This document shows, one piece after another, positions 24,819 to 36,921 of a stretch of 64,000 nucleotides of DNA. How positions within the stretch are numbered: the stretch's first letter is position 1; each line of letters begins with the position of its first letter. The DNA comes from Cellulomonas sp. KRMCY2. Lineage in GTDB: Bacteria > Actinomycetota > Actinomycetes > Actinomycetales > Cellulomonadaceae. The DNA lies in contig NZ_JAGF01000001.1 in the NCBI RefSeq assembly GCF_000526515.1, positions 3,410,001-3,474,000 of the forward strand, written 5' to 3'. The notes under the pieces were generated by a model. It was not told where the DNA came from. It saw only the letters and a program-made list of their open reading frames with translations, and did no database searches. The position numbers and the translations under genes are program-made.

Positions 24819-26804
24819 GTGTCAGACGTCGTGCACGCCGCCAAGCGCCTGCTGCTGGGCCGTCCGGTCCGCAGCGACCGGCTCGGCCACACCCTCCTGC
24901 CGAAGCGGATCGCCCTGCCGGTCTTCGCCTCGGACGCACTCTCGTCCGTCGCGTACGCCCCGGACGAGATCTTGCTCACCCTGGCCATCGCAGGCCTCGG
25001 AGCCACTGTCATCTCGCCGTGGGTGGGGCTCGCCGTCGTGGTCGTGCTGGTCGTGGTTGTCGCGTCCTACCGGCAGAACGTGCACGCCTACCCGTCCGGT
25101 GGTGGCGACTACGAGGTCGCGACCGTCAACCTCGGGCCCAAGGCCGGTCTCTCGGTGGCGAGCGCCCTGCTGGTCGACTACGTGCTGACGGTCGCGGTGT
25201 CGATCTCCTCCGGTGCGCAGTACGCCTCCTCGGCGATCCCGGCACTGCGCGGGCACGAGGCCGAGTTCGCCATCGGGCTGGTGCTGATCCTTGCGCTGGC
25301 CAACCTGCGGGGGGTCAAGGAGTCCGGCACGGCGTTCGCGATCCCGACGTACCTGTTCATGTTCGCCCTGGGCAGCCTGGCCGTGGTCGGTGCGATCCGC
25401 GCGTTGACCGGGACGCTGCCGATGGCCGAGACCGCCGCCCTCGAGGTGCTGCCGGAGGCGGGCTTCGAGCAGGGCCTGGTGGGCCTGGCCGGTGCCTTCC
25501 TCGTGCTGCGCGCCTTCGCCTCGGGCAGCGCGGCGCTGACCGGTGTCGAGGCGATCAGCAACGGTGTGCCGGCCTTCCGCAAGCCCAAGAGCAAGAACGC
25601 CGCGACGACCCTGCTGCTGCTCGGCACGCTGTCGACGACCTTCATCATGTCGATCCTGCTGCTGGCGCGGGCGACCCACGTGCACTACGTCGAGTTCCCG
25701 GCGTCGCAGCTGCTCCGGGACGGCGTACCCGTGGGGGAGGACTACGTCCAGAACCCGGTGATCGTCCAGCTGGCCCGGACGGTGTTCGCCGGTATCACCC
25801 CGGTGATCGTCCTGATCGCCGTCGTGACCGGCGTGATCCTGGTGCTCGCCGCCAACACGGCGTTCAACGGGTTCCCCGTGCTCGGCTCGATCCTCGCCCG
25901 GGACGGCTACCTGCCGCGTCAGCTGCACACCCGCGGTGACCGGCTGGCCTACTCGAACGGCATCGTCGCGCTCGCCGGCGGTGCGATCGTGCTGATCTGG
26001 GCCTTCGACGCGCAGGTGACCCGGCTGATCCAGCTGTACATCGTCGGCGTCTTCGTGTCCTTCACGCTCAGCCAGCTCGGCATGGTCAAGCACTGGAACC
26101 TCCTGCTGCGCACCGAGCCGGACGGGCGCGGACGGGATCGGATGAAGCGGGCCCGGATCGTCAACGCGGTCGGCCTCGGGCTGACCGGCACCGTCCTGAT
26201 CGTCGTCCTGATCACCAAGTTCACCAGGGGCGCCTGGATCGCGGTCCTGGCCATGGGCGTGGTCTTCCTCGTGATGCGGGGCATCCGCGCGCACTACGAC
26301 GCCGTGCGCGACGAGCTCGCCCTCGGCCCCGAGCCGGCGACGGCTCGCGCGCTGCCCAGCCGGGTCCACGCCATCGTGCTCATCTCGCGCCTGCACAAGC
26401 CGGCGATGCGTGCGATCGCCTACGCCCGGGCGTCCCGGCCCTCGGTGCTCGAGGCGGTCACGGTGAGCGTCGACCCGGAGGACGTCGTCGAGCTGCGCAA
26501 GCAGTGGGAGGCGCTGGACATGCCGGTCGCGCTCAAGGTGCTCGACTCGCCGTTCCGCGAGATCACCCGGCCGGTGGTCGGGTACGTCAAGTCGATCCGC
26601 CGGGAGAGCCCGCGCGACCTGGTCGTCGTGTACGTGCCGGAGTACGTCGTCGGGCACTGGTGGGAGCACCTGCTGCACAACCAGAGCGCGCTGCGGCTCA
26701 AGAGCAGGCTGCTGTTCACCCCTGGTGTCGTGGTCGCATCCGTGCCGTGGCAGCTCGAGTCCTCGATCGCGCGCAGCAACCCGCAGGCGTGGTCTGCGCC
26801 GTGA
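24819..26804 (+). CDS. KimA-like APC-family permease, probable K+ importer
   Basis: 661 residues: about 12 transmembrane helices to about 470, then a C-terminal cytoplasmic domain with VHAIVLISRLHKPAMRAIAYARASRP and VVYVPEYVVGHWWEHLLHNQSALRLK. Signature stretches match what I recall of Bacillus KimA: RLLLGRP, SDALSSVAYAPDEILLTLAIAG, SYRQNVHAYPSGGGDYEV, NLGPKAGLSVASALLVDYVLTVAVSISSG. KimA is a high-affinity K+/H+ symporter of the KUP group, inhibited by c-di-AMP. Databases often call actinobacterial members amino-acid permeases; the divergent RCK pair favours potassium. Stop and next start overlap (GTGA). Confidence 0.82.
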   Translation: MSDVVHAAKRLLLGRPVRSDRLGHTLLPKRIALPVFASDALSSVAYAPDEILLTLAIAGLGATVISPWVGLAVVVVLVVVVASYRQNVHAYPSGGGDYEVATVNLGPKAGLSVASALLVDYVLTVAVSISSGAQYASSAIPALRGHEAEFAIGLVLILALANLRGVKESGTAFAIPTYLFMFALGSLAVVGAIRALTGTLPMAETAALEVLPEAGFEQGLVGLAGAFLVLRAFASGSAALTGVEAISNGVPAFRKPKSKNAATTLLLLGTLSTTFIMSILLLARATHVHYVEFPASQLLRDGVPVGEDYVQNPVIVQLARTVFAGITPVIVLIAVVTGVILVLAANTAFNGFPVLGSILARDGYLPRQLHTRGDRLAYSNGIVALAGGAIVLIWAFDAQVTRLIQLYIVGVFVSFTLSQLGMVKHWNLLLRTEPDGRGRDRMKRARIVNAVGLGLTGTVLIVVLITKFTRGAWIAVLAMGVVFLVMRGIRAHYDAVRDELALGPEPATARALPSRVHAIVLISRLHKPAMRAIAYARASRPSVLEAVTVSVDPEDVVELRKQWEALDMPVALKVLDSPFREITRPVVGYVKSIRRESPRDLVVVYVPEYVVGHWWEHLLHNQSALRLKSRLLFTPGVVVASVPWQLESSIARSNPQAWSAP

Positions 26805-28093
26805 CGTCCGGCCCCGACGGCGCAGGCGTCCCCAGCCCGGGCGGAACAGCCTCGGACGGAACCGCGTCGGGAACGGAGTCCGCCTTGATCTCGCTCGAGA
26901 TCGGGCCGGTCGCCCATGGTGGACACTGCGTCGCCCGGCACGAGGGGCGGGTCGTCTTCGTGCGGCACACGCTCCCCGGTGAGCGTGTCCTGGCCCGTCT
27001 GACCGACGCGGGGGACGCCGCGAACTTCTGGCGTGCCGAGGCCGTCGAGGTGCTCGAGGCGAGCCCCGACCGGGTCCCGTCCGTCTGGCCGGAGGCCGGT
27101 CCCGGTGGCGTCGGTGGCGGGGAGCTCGCGCACGTCGCCCTGCCGGCTCAGCGAGCGTGGAAGGCCGCCGTCGTGGCCGAGCAGCTCGCACGACTCGCCC
27201 GCCTGGACCGTGCGGTGGACGTCGAGCCGGCACCGGGGGAGACGGACGGCCTCGGCTGGCGCACCCGGATCGAGCTCGTGGCCGACGCCGAGGGCCGCGC
27301 GGGCATGCACCGCCGGCGTTCGCACGACGTCGTCCCGCTCACCAGCATGCCGCTCGCCGTCGAGGGCATCGGGGCCCTGGACCTGTTCACGCGACGCTGG
27401 GCACCCGGGGCTCGCCTGACGGCTGTCGGGCCGGTCGGTGGGGATCGTCCGCTCCTGCTCGTCGACGGCCTGCCGTGGACGGAGAAGGGACCGGACAGCG
27501 GGCCCAACGCCAGGATCGCGGTCCGCGAGGCGGCAGAGGTCGATGGCCGTCGGCACACCTGGCGGGTCGCTGCCGACGGCTTCTGGCAGGTGCACCGCGC
27601 GGCGCCCACCGTGCTCGCCCAGGCTGTGGTCGACGCTGTCGGGCCGCGGACCGGTGCCACGGTCGTCGACCTGTACTCCGGTGCCGGGTTGCTCACGGTG
27701 CCGCTCGCGGAGGTGGTGGGCACCGGCGGCCGGGTGGTCGCCGTGGAGGGCGACGCCCGGGCGATCAGGGACGCCCGCCGCAACGTTCACGCCCACCCGC
27801 AGGTCGAGCTGCATCTCGGCGCGGTACGTCAGGTCCTGGCGGGCGGTGTGGCCGGCCGGGCCGACGTCGTGGTGCTCGACCCGCCGCGGGTCGGTGCCGG
27901 TCGCGGCGTCGTCGAGCAGATCGCCGCCCTGGCACCCGAGCGAGTCGTGTACGTGGCCTGCGACCCGGCTGCGCTCGCGCGCGACCTGGCCTACCTGGCC
28001 GGACACGGCTACGCCCTGACCGGGCTGCGGGCGTTCGACCTCTTCCCGATGACGCACCACGTCGAGTGCGTGGCGGTCGTCGACCGGTCCTGA
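26801..28093 (+). CDS. Class I SAM-dependent RNA methyltransferase with TRAM domain (RlmD/TrmA-like)
   Basis: 430 residues. Forms 5-methyluridine in rRNA or tRNA. N-terminal TRAM domain (about 30-85: [32 protein letters not shown]), middle RNA-binding part, and the catalytic domain from about 250: [29 protein letters not shown] (SAM loop), [11 protein letters not shown] and [16 protein letters not shown], where Cys is the nucleophile. The Fe-S cysteine cluster of RumA is not visible, as in other actinobacterial members. Translationally coupled to the permease, as in mycobacteria (Rv2689c-Rv2690c). Confidence 0.9.
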   Translation: MTSGPDGAGVPSPGGTASDGTASGTESALISLEIGPVAHGGHCVARHEGRVVFVRHTLPGERVLARLTDAGDAANFWRAEAVEVLEASPDRVPSVWPEAGPGGVGGGELAHVALPAQRAWKAAVVAEQLARLARLDRAVDVEPAPGETDGLGWRTRIELVADAEGRAGMHRRRSHDVVPLTSMPLAVEGIGALDLFTRRWAPGARLTAVGPVGGDRPLLLVDGLPWTEKGPDSGPNARIAVREAAEVDGRRHTWRVAADGFWQVHRAAPTVLAQAVVDAVGPRTGATVVDLYSGAGLLTVPLAEVVGTGGRVVAVEGDARAIRDARRNVHAHPQVELHLGAVRQVLAGGVAGRADVVVLDPPRVGAGRGVVEQIAALAPERVVYVACDPAALARDLAYLAGHGYALTGLRAFDLFPMTHHVECVAVVDRS

Positions 28094-28116
28094 GGCGCGG
28101 GGACGGCGCCGTCGGG

Positions 28117-28122
28117 TACGAT
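28117..28122 (+). promoter_or_regulatory. Probable acnA -10 element
   Basis: TACGAT. It lies two bases before a palindromic operator, so start of transcription would fall within the operator, leaving a leader of about 105 bases. Confidence 0.5.
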
Positions 28123-28123
28123 G

Positions 28124-28146
28124 TATCTTGATGTCGAGATATCTCG
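28124..28146. promoter_or_regulatory. Overlapping palindromes, acnA operator
   Basis: TATCTTGATGTCGAGATA (28124-28141) is an inverted repeat with 8-base arms and one mismatch pair; CGAGATATCTCG (28135-28146) is a perfect 12-base palindrome overlapping it. They cover the expected transcription start of aconitase, a repressing position. Regulator not identified in the window. Confidence 0.65.
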
Positions 28147-28235
28147 TGGCAGTCGGACTCGATAGCCTCGGAGACGGTCTCGGACGTCCGGGCGGCGATC
28201 CCTGCCGCCCCGGGTCACCACTGAATGGAGCCACC

Positions 28236-31064
<2,829 letters not shown>

Positions 31065-31112
31065 CCGCGCCGCTCCCGGTGCTGCCTCGGGACCGCCCCA
31101 GCGCAGTGGTGG

Positions 31113-31288
31113 GAGTGGAGCGTTCGGTACTCGAGTGGAGCGTTCGGTACTTGAGTGGAGTGTTCGGTGCTCGAGTGGAGTGTTCGACACTGATGCGCCC
31201 GGCGTGTCCCAAGCCGAACGCTCCACTCGAGGCGGGAACGCTCCACTCGGTGCGGGACTGCTCCACTCGGTACGGGAACGCTCCACTC
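31113..31288. repeat. Symmetric 4+4 inverted array of 20-base repeats
   Basis: The core GAGTGGAG starts at 31113, 31133, 31153 and 31173; its complement CTCCACTC starts at 31221, 31241, 31261 and 31281. Spacing is exactly 20 bases in each arm, and the whole block is symmetric about 31200.5. Left units read GAGTGGAGCGTTCGGTACTC with C-to-T and A-to-G variants; right units, on the opposite strand, share GAGTGGAGCGTTC and then differ. Transcribed, it would fold as a long hairpin with alternative pairings. The 20-base period rules out coding. It fills most of the 273-base gap between acnA and the next gene. Confidence 0.95.
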
Positions 31289-31325
31289 GGGGGCCGGGGC
31301 GATGGCTCCGTGCCCGGCGGCGGGC

Positions 31326-31331
31326 GATACT
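31326..31331 (+). promoter_or_regulatory. -10 element of leaderless DUF1801 promoter
   Basis: GATACT, six bases before ATG 31338. It lies 38 bases beyond the repeat array. Confidence 0.5.
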
Positions 31332-31337
31332 GGGCCG

Positions 31338-31775
31338 ATGGGTGCGCAGAGACCGGCGGTCACGCAGGAGAACGACGGCGACGTCGAGCGGTTCATCGCG
31401 TCGATCGCCGATGACGTGCGCCGGGCCGACGCCCGCACGCTGCTCGACCTCATGACGCGTGCCACCGGGCAGCCGGCCCGGATGTGGGGCACGGCGATCG
31501 TCGGCTTCGGCCGGTACCACTACGTCTACGCGACCGGTCGCGAGGGTGACGCACCCGGCGTGGGTTTCTCACCCCGCAAGGCCGCGACGACCGTGTACCT
31601 CGCGGACGGGTTCGACGGCTACCGGGAGTCCCTGGCGCGCCTCGGTCCGCACTCCACCGGTAGGTCGTGCCTGTACCTCAAGCGCCTCGACGGGGTGGAT
31701 CTCGGCGTGCTCGCGGAGATGGTCACACGCTCCTACCGCGGGACGACGACGCGCACCTGGCCGCCGACGGCCTGA
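31338..31775 (+). CDS. DUF1801 domain protein
   Basis: 145 residues from ATG 31338. Single DUF1801 (YdhG-like) alpha/beta domain: DVERFIASIADDVRRADARTLLDLMTRATGQPARMWGTAIVGFGRYHYVYATGREG, FSPRKAATTVYL, GRSCLYLKRLDGVDLGVLAEMVTRSY. No catalytic residues are known for the family. Its stop lies in the first copy of a 40-base tandem duplication shared with the convergent GATase gene. Confidence 0.85.
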   Translation: MGAQRPAVTQENDGDVERFIASIADDVRRADARTLLDLMTRATGQPARMWGTAIVGFGRYHYVYATGREGDAPGVGFSPRKAATTVYLADGFDGYRESLARLGPHSTGRSCLYLKRLDGVDLGVLAEMVTRSYRGTTTRTWPPTA

Positions 31776-31850
31776 CTGTCCGCTCGTTCGTCAGGCGCGT
31801 CCGCGAACGACCTGACCGTCCGCTCGTCGGTCAGGCGCGTTCGCGCACCG
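31771..31850. repeat. 40-base tandem duplication at convergent gene ends
   Basis: Units 31771-31810 and 31811-31850 are identical at 33 of 40 positions. The first includes the DUF1801 stop, the second the stop of the GATase gene. Each unit has CCTGAC facing GTCAGG; in the second the stem is a perfect CCTGACCG/CGGTCAGG (31811-31818 and 31828-31835) with a 9-base loop, a plausible bidirectional terminator. Confidence 0.85.
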
Positions 31851-32550
31851 CGGACGCGAACGCGGTCAGCCCGGCCACGGCCCGGGGGACCAGGACGGGC
31901 AGGGCGGCGGCCGCCTGCGCGGGCAGGTCGGTCACATGGTGCAGCGCGAGGTCGGTGGCCATCGGACCTGAGCGCAGCCACTCGTCGAGCAGCCCTGGTT
32001 CGACCTCGAGGTGGAACTGGAGGCCGAGGGCGCTGCCGGCCCGGAACGCCTGCACCGGCGTGCGGGGCGACGAGGCGAGAAGGGTCGCACCCGGGGGCAG
32101 GTCGACGGCGTCGCGGTGCCAGTGCAGCACCGTCGGCCGATCGCCCAGAGGTGCGAGCACCGGATCGTGCGCGACGACGTCGACCGGGGCGAACCCGATC
32201 TCGGTGCCGTGGTCCTTCGTGAGCCGGGCGCCGAGCGCGACGGCAAGCAGCTGCATGCCGAGGCACACGGCGAGCACCGGCACCTCGGCGGCGACAGCAT
32301 CGGCCACGAGTCGACGCTCGGTCGGGAGGCCGGGGAAACGGATGTCGTCGTCGGCATCCATCGGGCCACCCAGGACGACCAGCCCGGCCAGCTCCGTCAC
32401 GGCCGGCAGAGCCGGGTCCGGCTCGTCGAGGACGATGCGGGTGATCCGCGGCACGCCGTCGATCGCGCGTGCGATCAGGCCGGGGCCCTCGCTCGGCACG
32501 TGCTGCAGGACCAGGACGGGCCGTGGTCCCCCCGACGGCGGCGACATCAT
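31831..32550 (-). CDS. Class I glutamine amidotransferase-like protein
   Basis: 239 residues from ATG 32550 (a second ATG follows directly). GATase triad: Cys in VLAVCLGMQLLAVALGA (about 95), His and Glu in LGLQFHLEVEP (about 175-179). VLHWHRDAVDLPPGATLLASS is typical of the free-standing GuaA-like amidotransferases often named GMP synthase-like. No synthase partner is adjacent, so it may hydrolyse glutamine or a gamma-glutamyl compound independently. Also adjacent to guaB1, which could suggest purine metabolism, but the homology is to the generic family. Confidence 0.85.
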   Translation of the reverse strand: MMSPPSGGPRPVLVLQHVPSEGPGLIARAIDGVPRITRIVLDEPDPALPAVTELAGLVVLGGPMDADDDIRFPGLPTERRLVADAVAAEVPVLAVCLGMQLLAVALGARLTKDHGTEIGFAPVDVVAHDPVLAPLGDRPTVLHWHRDAVDLPPGATLLASSPRTPVQAFRAGSALGLQFHLEVEPGLLDEWLRSGPMATDLALHHVTDLPAQAAAALPVLVPRAVAGLTAFASAVRERA

Positions 32551-32556
32551 CCTTCG

Positions 32557-32562
32557 AGCGTA
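32557..32562 (-). promoter_or_regulatory. -10 element of GATase promoter
   Basis: On the minus strand TACGCT, six bases before ATG 32550. The spacer CGAAGG contains a weak AAGG, so the case for leaderless initiation is less clean here. Confidence 0.5.
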
Positions 32563-32608
32563 GGTGCTGGAGCGGTCCCAGATCCGGCGGATGGCGGGCC
32601 AGGTGTGC

Positions 32609-33346
32609 TCACAACGGCGCGGGGATGGTCTGCGACCGGTCCCACGCCTCCGTCCAGCCGAGCTCCTCGAAGAGGTTGTCGAGCACCAGCGCGGTGAAGC
32701 CCCAGACCAGCTCCGTGCGGGCGTCGTCCGGCACGCCGGTGGGCTCCCGGCCGACGAGGAACGCGGGAGTCCGGTGGACCGTCCGGCCACGCCGCAGGAC
32801 ACAGGTGCGCCGGTTGGCCGGGTCGAGCAGATCGGCGACGGGGGCGCGGAAGACGGCGGCCGACTCACCGAGGTCGACGACCTCGACCGGCGACGGGCGT
32901 GCCCACCAGGCGAGCACCGGGGTGACGAGGTGGTTGCTGACCGTCAACGGCAGCTCGCCGAGGGTGCCGAGCACCTCGACGCCGGTGGGGTCGAGACCCG
33001 TCTCCTCGACGGCCTCGCGCACGGCGGCGGACACCGGACCGGTGTCGCCCGGGTCGACGCGGCCGCCGGGGAAGGACACCTGCCCCGGATGGTGGGTCAG
33101 CGACGTCGCCCGGCCGACGAGCAGCACGTCCAGGTCGCTCGGGACGGCCTGCGCATGGCGGTGCGCGGGACGGTCGTCCAGGACGCCGAACAGGATCAGG
33201 ACCGCCGCGGGCCGGGCGCCGTCCACTGCGCCGCGCCCGGTGCGGACCTGCCAGGCCGGCTGCCGCCGGACGAGGTCGACCAGCTGGTCACGGGGATGCC
33301 GGTGCGATGCGCGGTGCCCCGTGGGCGGCTCGGTCGGGCCGCTCAC
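32609..33346 (-). CDS. NUDIX hydrolase, CoA pyrophosphatase-like
   Basis: 245 residues from GTG 33346. Likely splits coenzyme A or acyl-CoA into phosphopantetheine and 3',5'-ADP. NUDIX box about residues 93-118: SFPGGRVDPGDTGPVSAAVREAVEETGLD, preceded by LTHHPGQVSFPGG, the CoA-pyrophosphatase-specific lead (HxGQxSFPGG). The REAVEE metal-binding core is intact. Three bases downstream of guaB1 on the same strand, so probably co-transcribed. The CoA assignment rests on the family motif only. Confidence 0.87.
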   Translation of the reverse strand: MSGPTEPPTGHRASHRHPRDQLVDLVRRQPAWQVRTGRGAVDGARPAAVLILFGVLDDRPAHRHAQAVPSDLDVLLVGRATSLTHHPGQVSFPGGRVDPGDTGPVSAAVREAVEETGLDPTGVEVLGTLGELPLTVSNHLVTPVLAWWARPSPVEVVDLGESAAVFRAPVADLLDPANRRTCVLRRGRTVHRTPAFLVGREPTGVPDDARTELVWGFTALVLDNLFEELGWTEAWDRSQTIPAPL

Positions 33347-33349
33347 GGC

Positions 33350-34810
<1,461 letters not shown>

Positions 34811-34834
34811 CGGTCGGCCGCACGATCGGCCGGG

Positions 34835-35749
34835 CTACTCCTTGACCGCCCCGGTCGTGACGTTCATGATCCGCCGCTGGAACACGAAGAAGAGGACCGC
34901 GACCGGAATCGTCATGATCGCGGCGGCGCCGAGCTTCAACGGGAACTGGCTGCCCTGGCTCAGCGCACCGGAGGCGAGCTGGGCCACGCCCTTGGTCAGC
35001 GTCCGCAGATCCGGGTCCTGCGAGGCGACGATGAAGTGGGACAGCTCGTTCCACGAGCCCTGGAAGGACAGGATGACCAGCGTCACGAGCGCAGGCCGTG
35101 CCATCGGGAGCACCACCGACCAGTAGGTCCGGAAGGGGCCGGCCCCGTCGATCCGGGCCGCCTCTTCGACGCTCCGCGGGATCGACTCGAAGAAGTTCTT
35201 CATGATGAAGATCCCGGCGGCGTCGGCCAGGAGCGGGATGATCATGCCGGCGAACGTGTCGTACATGCCGACCTGCTTGATCACGAGGAACTTCGGGATC
35301 AGCAGCACGACACCTGGCACGGCCATGACGGCGACCAGGCCGGCGTACACCACGCCGCGTCCTCGGAACTGCAGCCGGGCGAGTGCGTAGCCGGCGAGGG
35401 AGTTGATGAACACCCGGCCGAGGGTCACGCAGATGGTGACGATCGCGGAGTTGCGGAACCACAGCGGGAAGTCGGACCGCAGCAGCAGCCGCTCGTACGC
35501 GGCCGTCGACCAGGTGTGCGGTACGAGGTTCAGCGGTGCGGCGACGGCTTCGGTGTCCGACGTGAAGGACGTCGCCACCTGCACCAGGAACGGGTAGATG
35601 TAGATGACGACGAACGCGAGAAGGATCGCGTAGACGGCGATCGTCCCGATCCGCGCACGGCGGGCCGACCGGTCCTGCCGACGGGCTCCCCGTCCGGACC
35701 CGACGCTGATGGTCCGCTCCGTCCCGGCACCGGCACTGATGGTGCTCAT
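34835..35749 (-). CDS. Carbohydrate ABC transporter permease, MalG type
   Basis: 304 residues, six helices (about 37-59, 100-121, 133-154, 163-186, 213-235, 270-290). Forms the membrane channel with the MalF-type partner. The EAA loop that docks the ATPase is EEAARIDGAGPFRTYWSVVLPMARPAL (about 187-213). ATG 35749 overlaps the malF stop by four bases (ATGA). No ATPase gene is here; as usual in actinobacteria a shared MsiK-type ATPase elsewhere would power it. Confidence 0.92.
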   Translation of the reverse strand: MSTISAGAGTERTISVGSGRGARRQDRSARRARIGTIAVYAILLAFVVIYIYPFLVQVATSFTSDTEAVAAPLNLVPHTWSTAAYERLLLRSDFPLWFRNSAIVTICVTLGRVFINSLAGYALARLQFRGRGVVYAGLVAVMAVPGVVLLIPKFLVIKQVGMYDTFAGMIIPLLADAAGIFIMKNFFESIPRSVEEAARIDGAGPFRTYWSVVLPMARPALVTLVILSFQGSWNELSHFIVASQDPDLRTLTKGVAQLASGALSQGSQFPLKLGAAAIMTIPVAVLFFVFQRRIMNVTTGAVKE

Positions 35750-36921
35750 CGCGGGCCTCCTGGTCGGCCGGTCGATCTGTCCGAGGCACCCGCGACACCA
35801 GCGCCGGTGGGCACGAGCCGCTTGCGCCTGGGCACCGTGGTGCGCTCGCGCAGGACGATCCGCTGCAGGATCGTCATGACCACGATGATCCCGAACAGGA
35901 CGAAGGCGATCGCCGAGCCTCTGCCCCACTGCTGCTGCTCGAAGGAGGAGACGTAGGACAGGTACGCCGGCGTGAGGGTCGTCTTGGCCGGCCCGCCCTG
36001 GGTCCCGGTGTAGATCTGGTCGAAGACCTGCCAGCACCCGATGAGACCGAGGGTGATCACGGTGAAGAGCGTCGGACGCAGCATCGGCACGGTGACGTAC
36101 CGGAACCGTTGCCACCCGGACGCACCGTCCATGACTGCTGCCTCGTCGACCTCACCGGCGATGGACTGGAGGGCGGCGATGAACAGCAGCATGAAGGTCC
36201 CGGAGGTGGTGAACACCGCCATCACGATGAACACCGACATCGCGACGCTGGGTCCGGCGAGCCAGGACCACCAGGTGATCCCGAGGAACCCGTTGCCGGT
36301 CAGCGCGGCAGGCCCCTGGTCGACGCCGAGGCCGGCGAGCAGGACGTGCACGATGCCCCGCGCATCGGCAAACCAGTTGGGGCCGTTGATGCTCAGCGCG
36401 CTCAGCGTCTTGTTGACGGCACCGGACGCCGAGAACAGGAAGAGGAAGAGCACCGTGATCGCGACCGAGCTGGTGACCGACGGGAAGTAGAACGCGGTCC
36501 GGAACCCGCCGCGCCCGCGCAGCACCTTGCGGTTGACCATGACGGCGAGGAAGAGGGACAGGGCCGTCTGCAGCGGCACCACGAGGATGACGTACCAGGC
36601 GTTGTTACGCAGCGCCGTGCCGAAGTCCTGTGTTGCGAGGCCGCCGCCGCTGACCAGCGCGCGGTAGTTGTCCCCGCCGACGAAGCCCACCGAGGAGGAG
36701 AGCGGACTGCCTCGTCCGGACCAGTCCGAGACGCTGACCCAGGCCGCCATCAGGACGGGGATGACGAGGAAGAGCCCCAGGATGACCAGCATCGGCGAGA
36801 TGAACAACCACCCGGCCGCCGCCTCGCGGCCCCGGATGCCGGAGCCGCGAGACGGGTTGCGCCGTGGGCGCAGGGTGTGCGCAGTAGCTGAGCCGGCCGC
36901 TGCACCTCCAGCGGTCGTCAT
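35746..36921 (-). CDS. Carbohydrate ABC transporter permease, MalF type
   Basis: 391 residues. A long disordered N-terminus (about 35 residues) precedes eight hydrophobic segments. EAA loop: VDEAAVMDGASGWQRFRYVTVPMLRPTL (about 268-295). Middle extracytoplasmic loop about residues 175-205. Pairs with the MalG type; start overlaps the stop of the binding-protein gene by one base (TGATG). Confidence 0.92.
   Translation of the reverse strand: MTTAGGAAAGSATAHTLRPRRNPSRGSGIRGREAAAGWLFISPMLVILGLFLVIPVLMAAWVSVSDWSGRGSPLSSSVGFVGGDNYRALVSGGGLATQDFGTALRNNAWYVILVVPLQTALSLFLAVMVNRKVLRGRGGFRTAFYFPSVTSSVAITVLFLFLFSASGAVNKTLSALSINGPNWFADARGIVHVLLAGLGVDQGPAALTGNGFLGITWWSWLAGPSVAMSVFIVMAVFTTSGTFMLLFIAALQSIAGEVDEAAVMDGASGWQRFRYVTVPMLRPTLFTVITLGLIGCWQVFDQIYTGTQGGPAKTTLTPAYLSYVSSFEQQQWGRGSAIAFVLFGIIVVMTILQRIVLRERTTVPRRKRLVPTGAGVAGASDRSTGRPGGPR

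Noticed and set aside
28131-28235. N-terminal extension of aconitase from ATG 28131
   Set aside because: The added 35 residues lie over the operator and leader, resemble no aconitase, and GTG 28236 has a good ribosome site and the family start.
31113-31288. CRISPR array
   Set aside because: Units are adjacent 20-mers without variable spacers, half are inverted, and no cas genes exist nearby.
31201-31320. Small proteins encoded in the repeat array
   Set aside because: The 20-base period shifts frame every unit; open frames exist only because of lack of stops.
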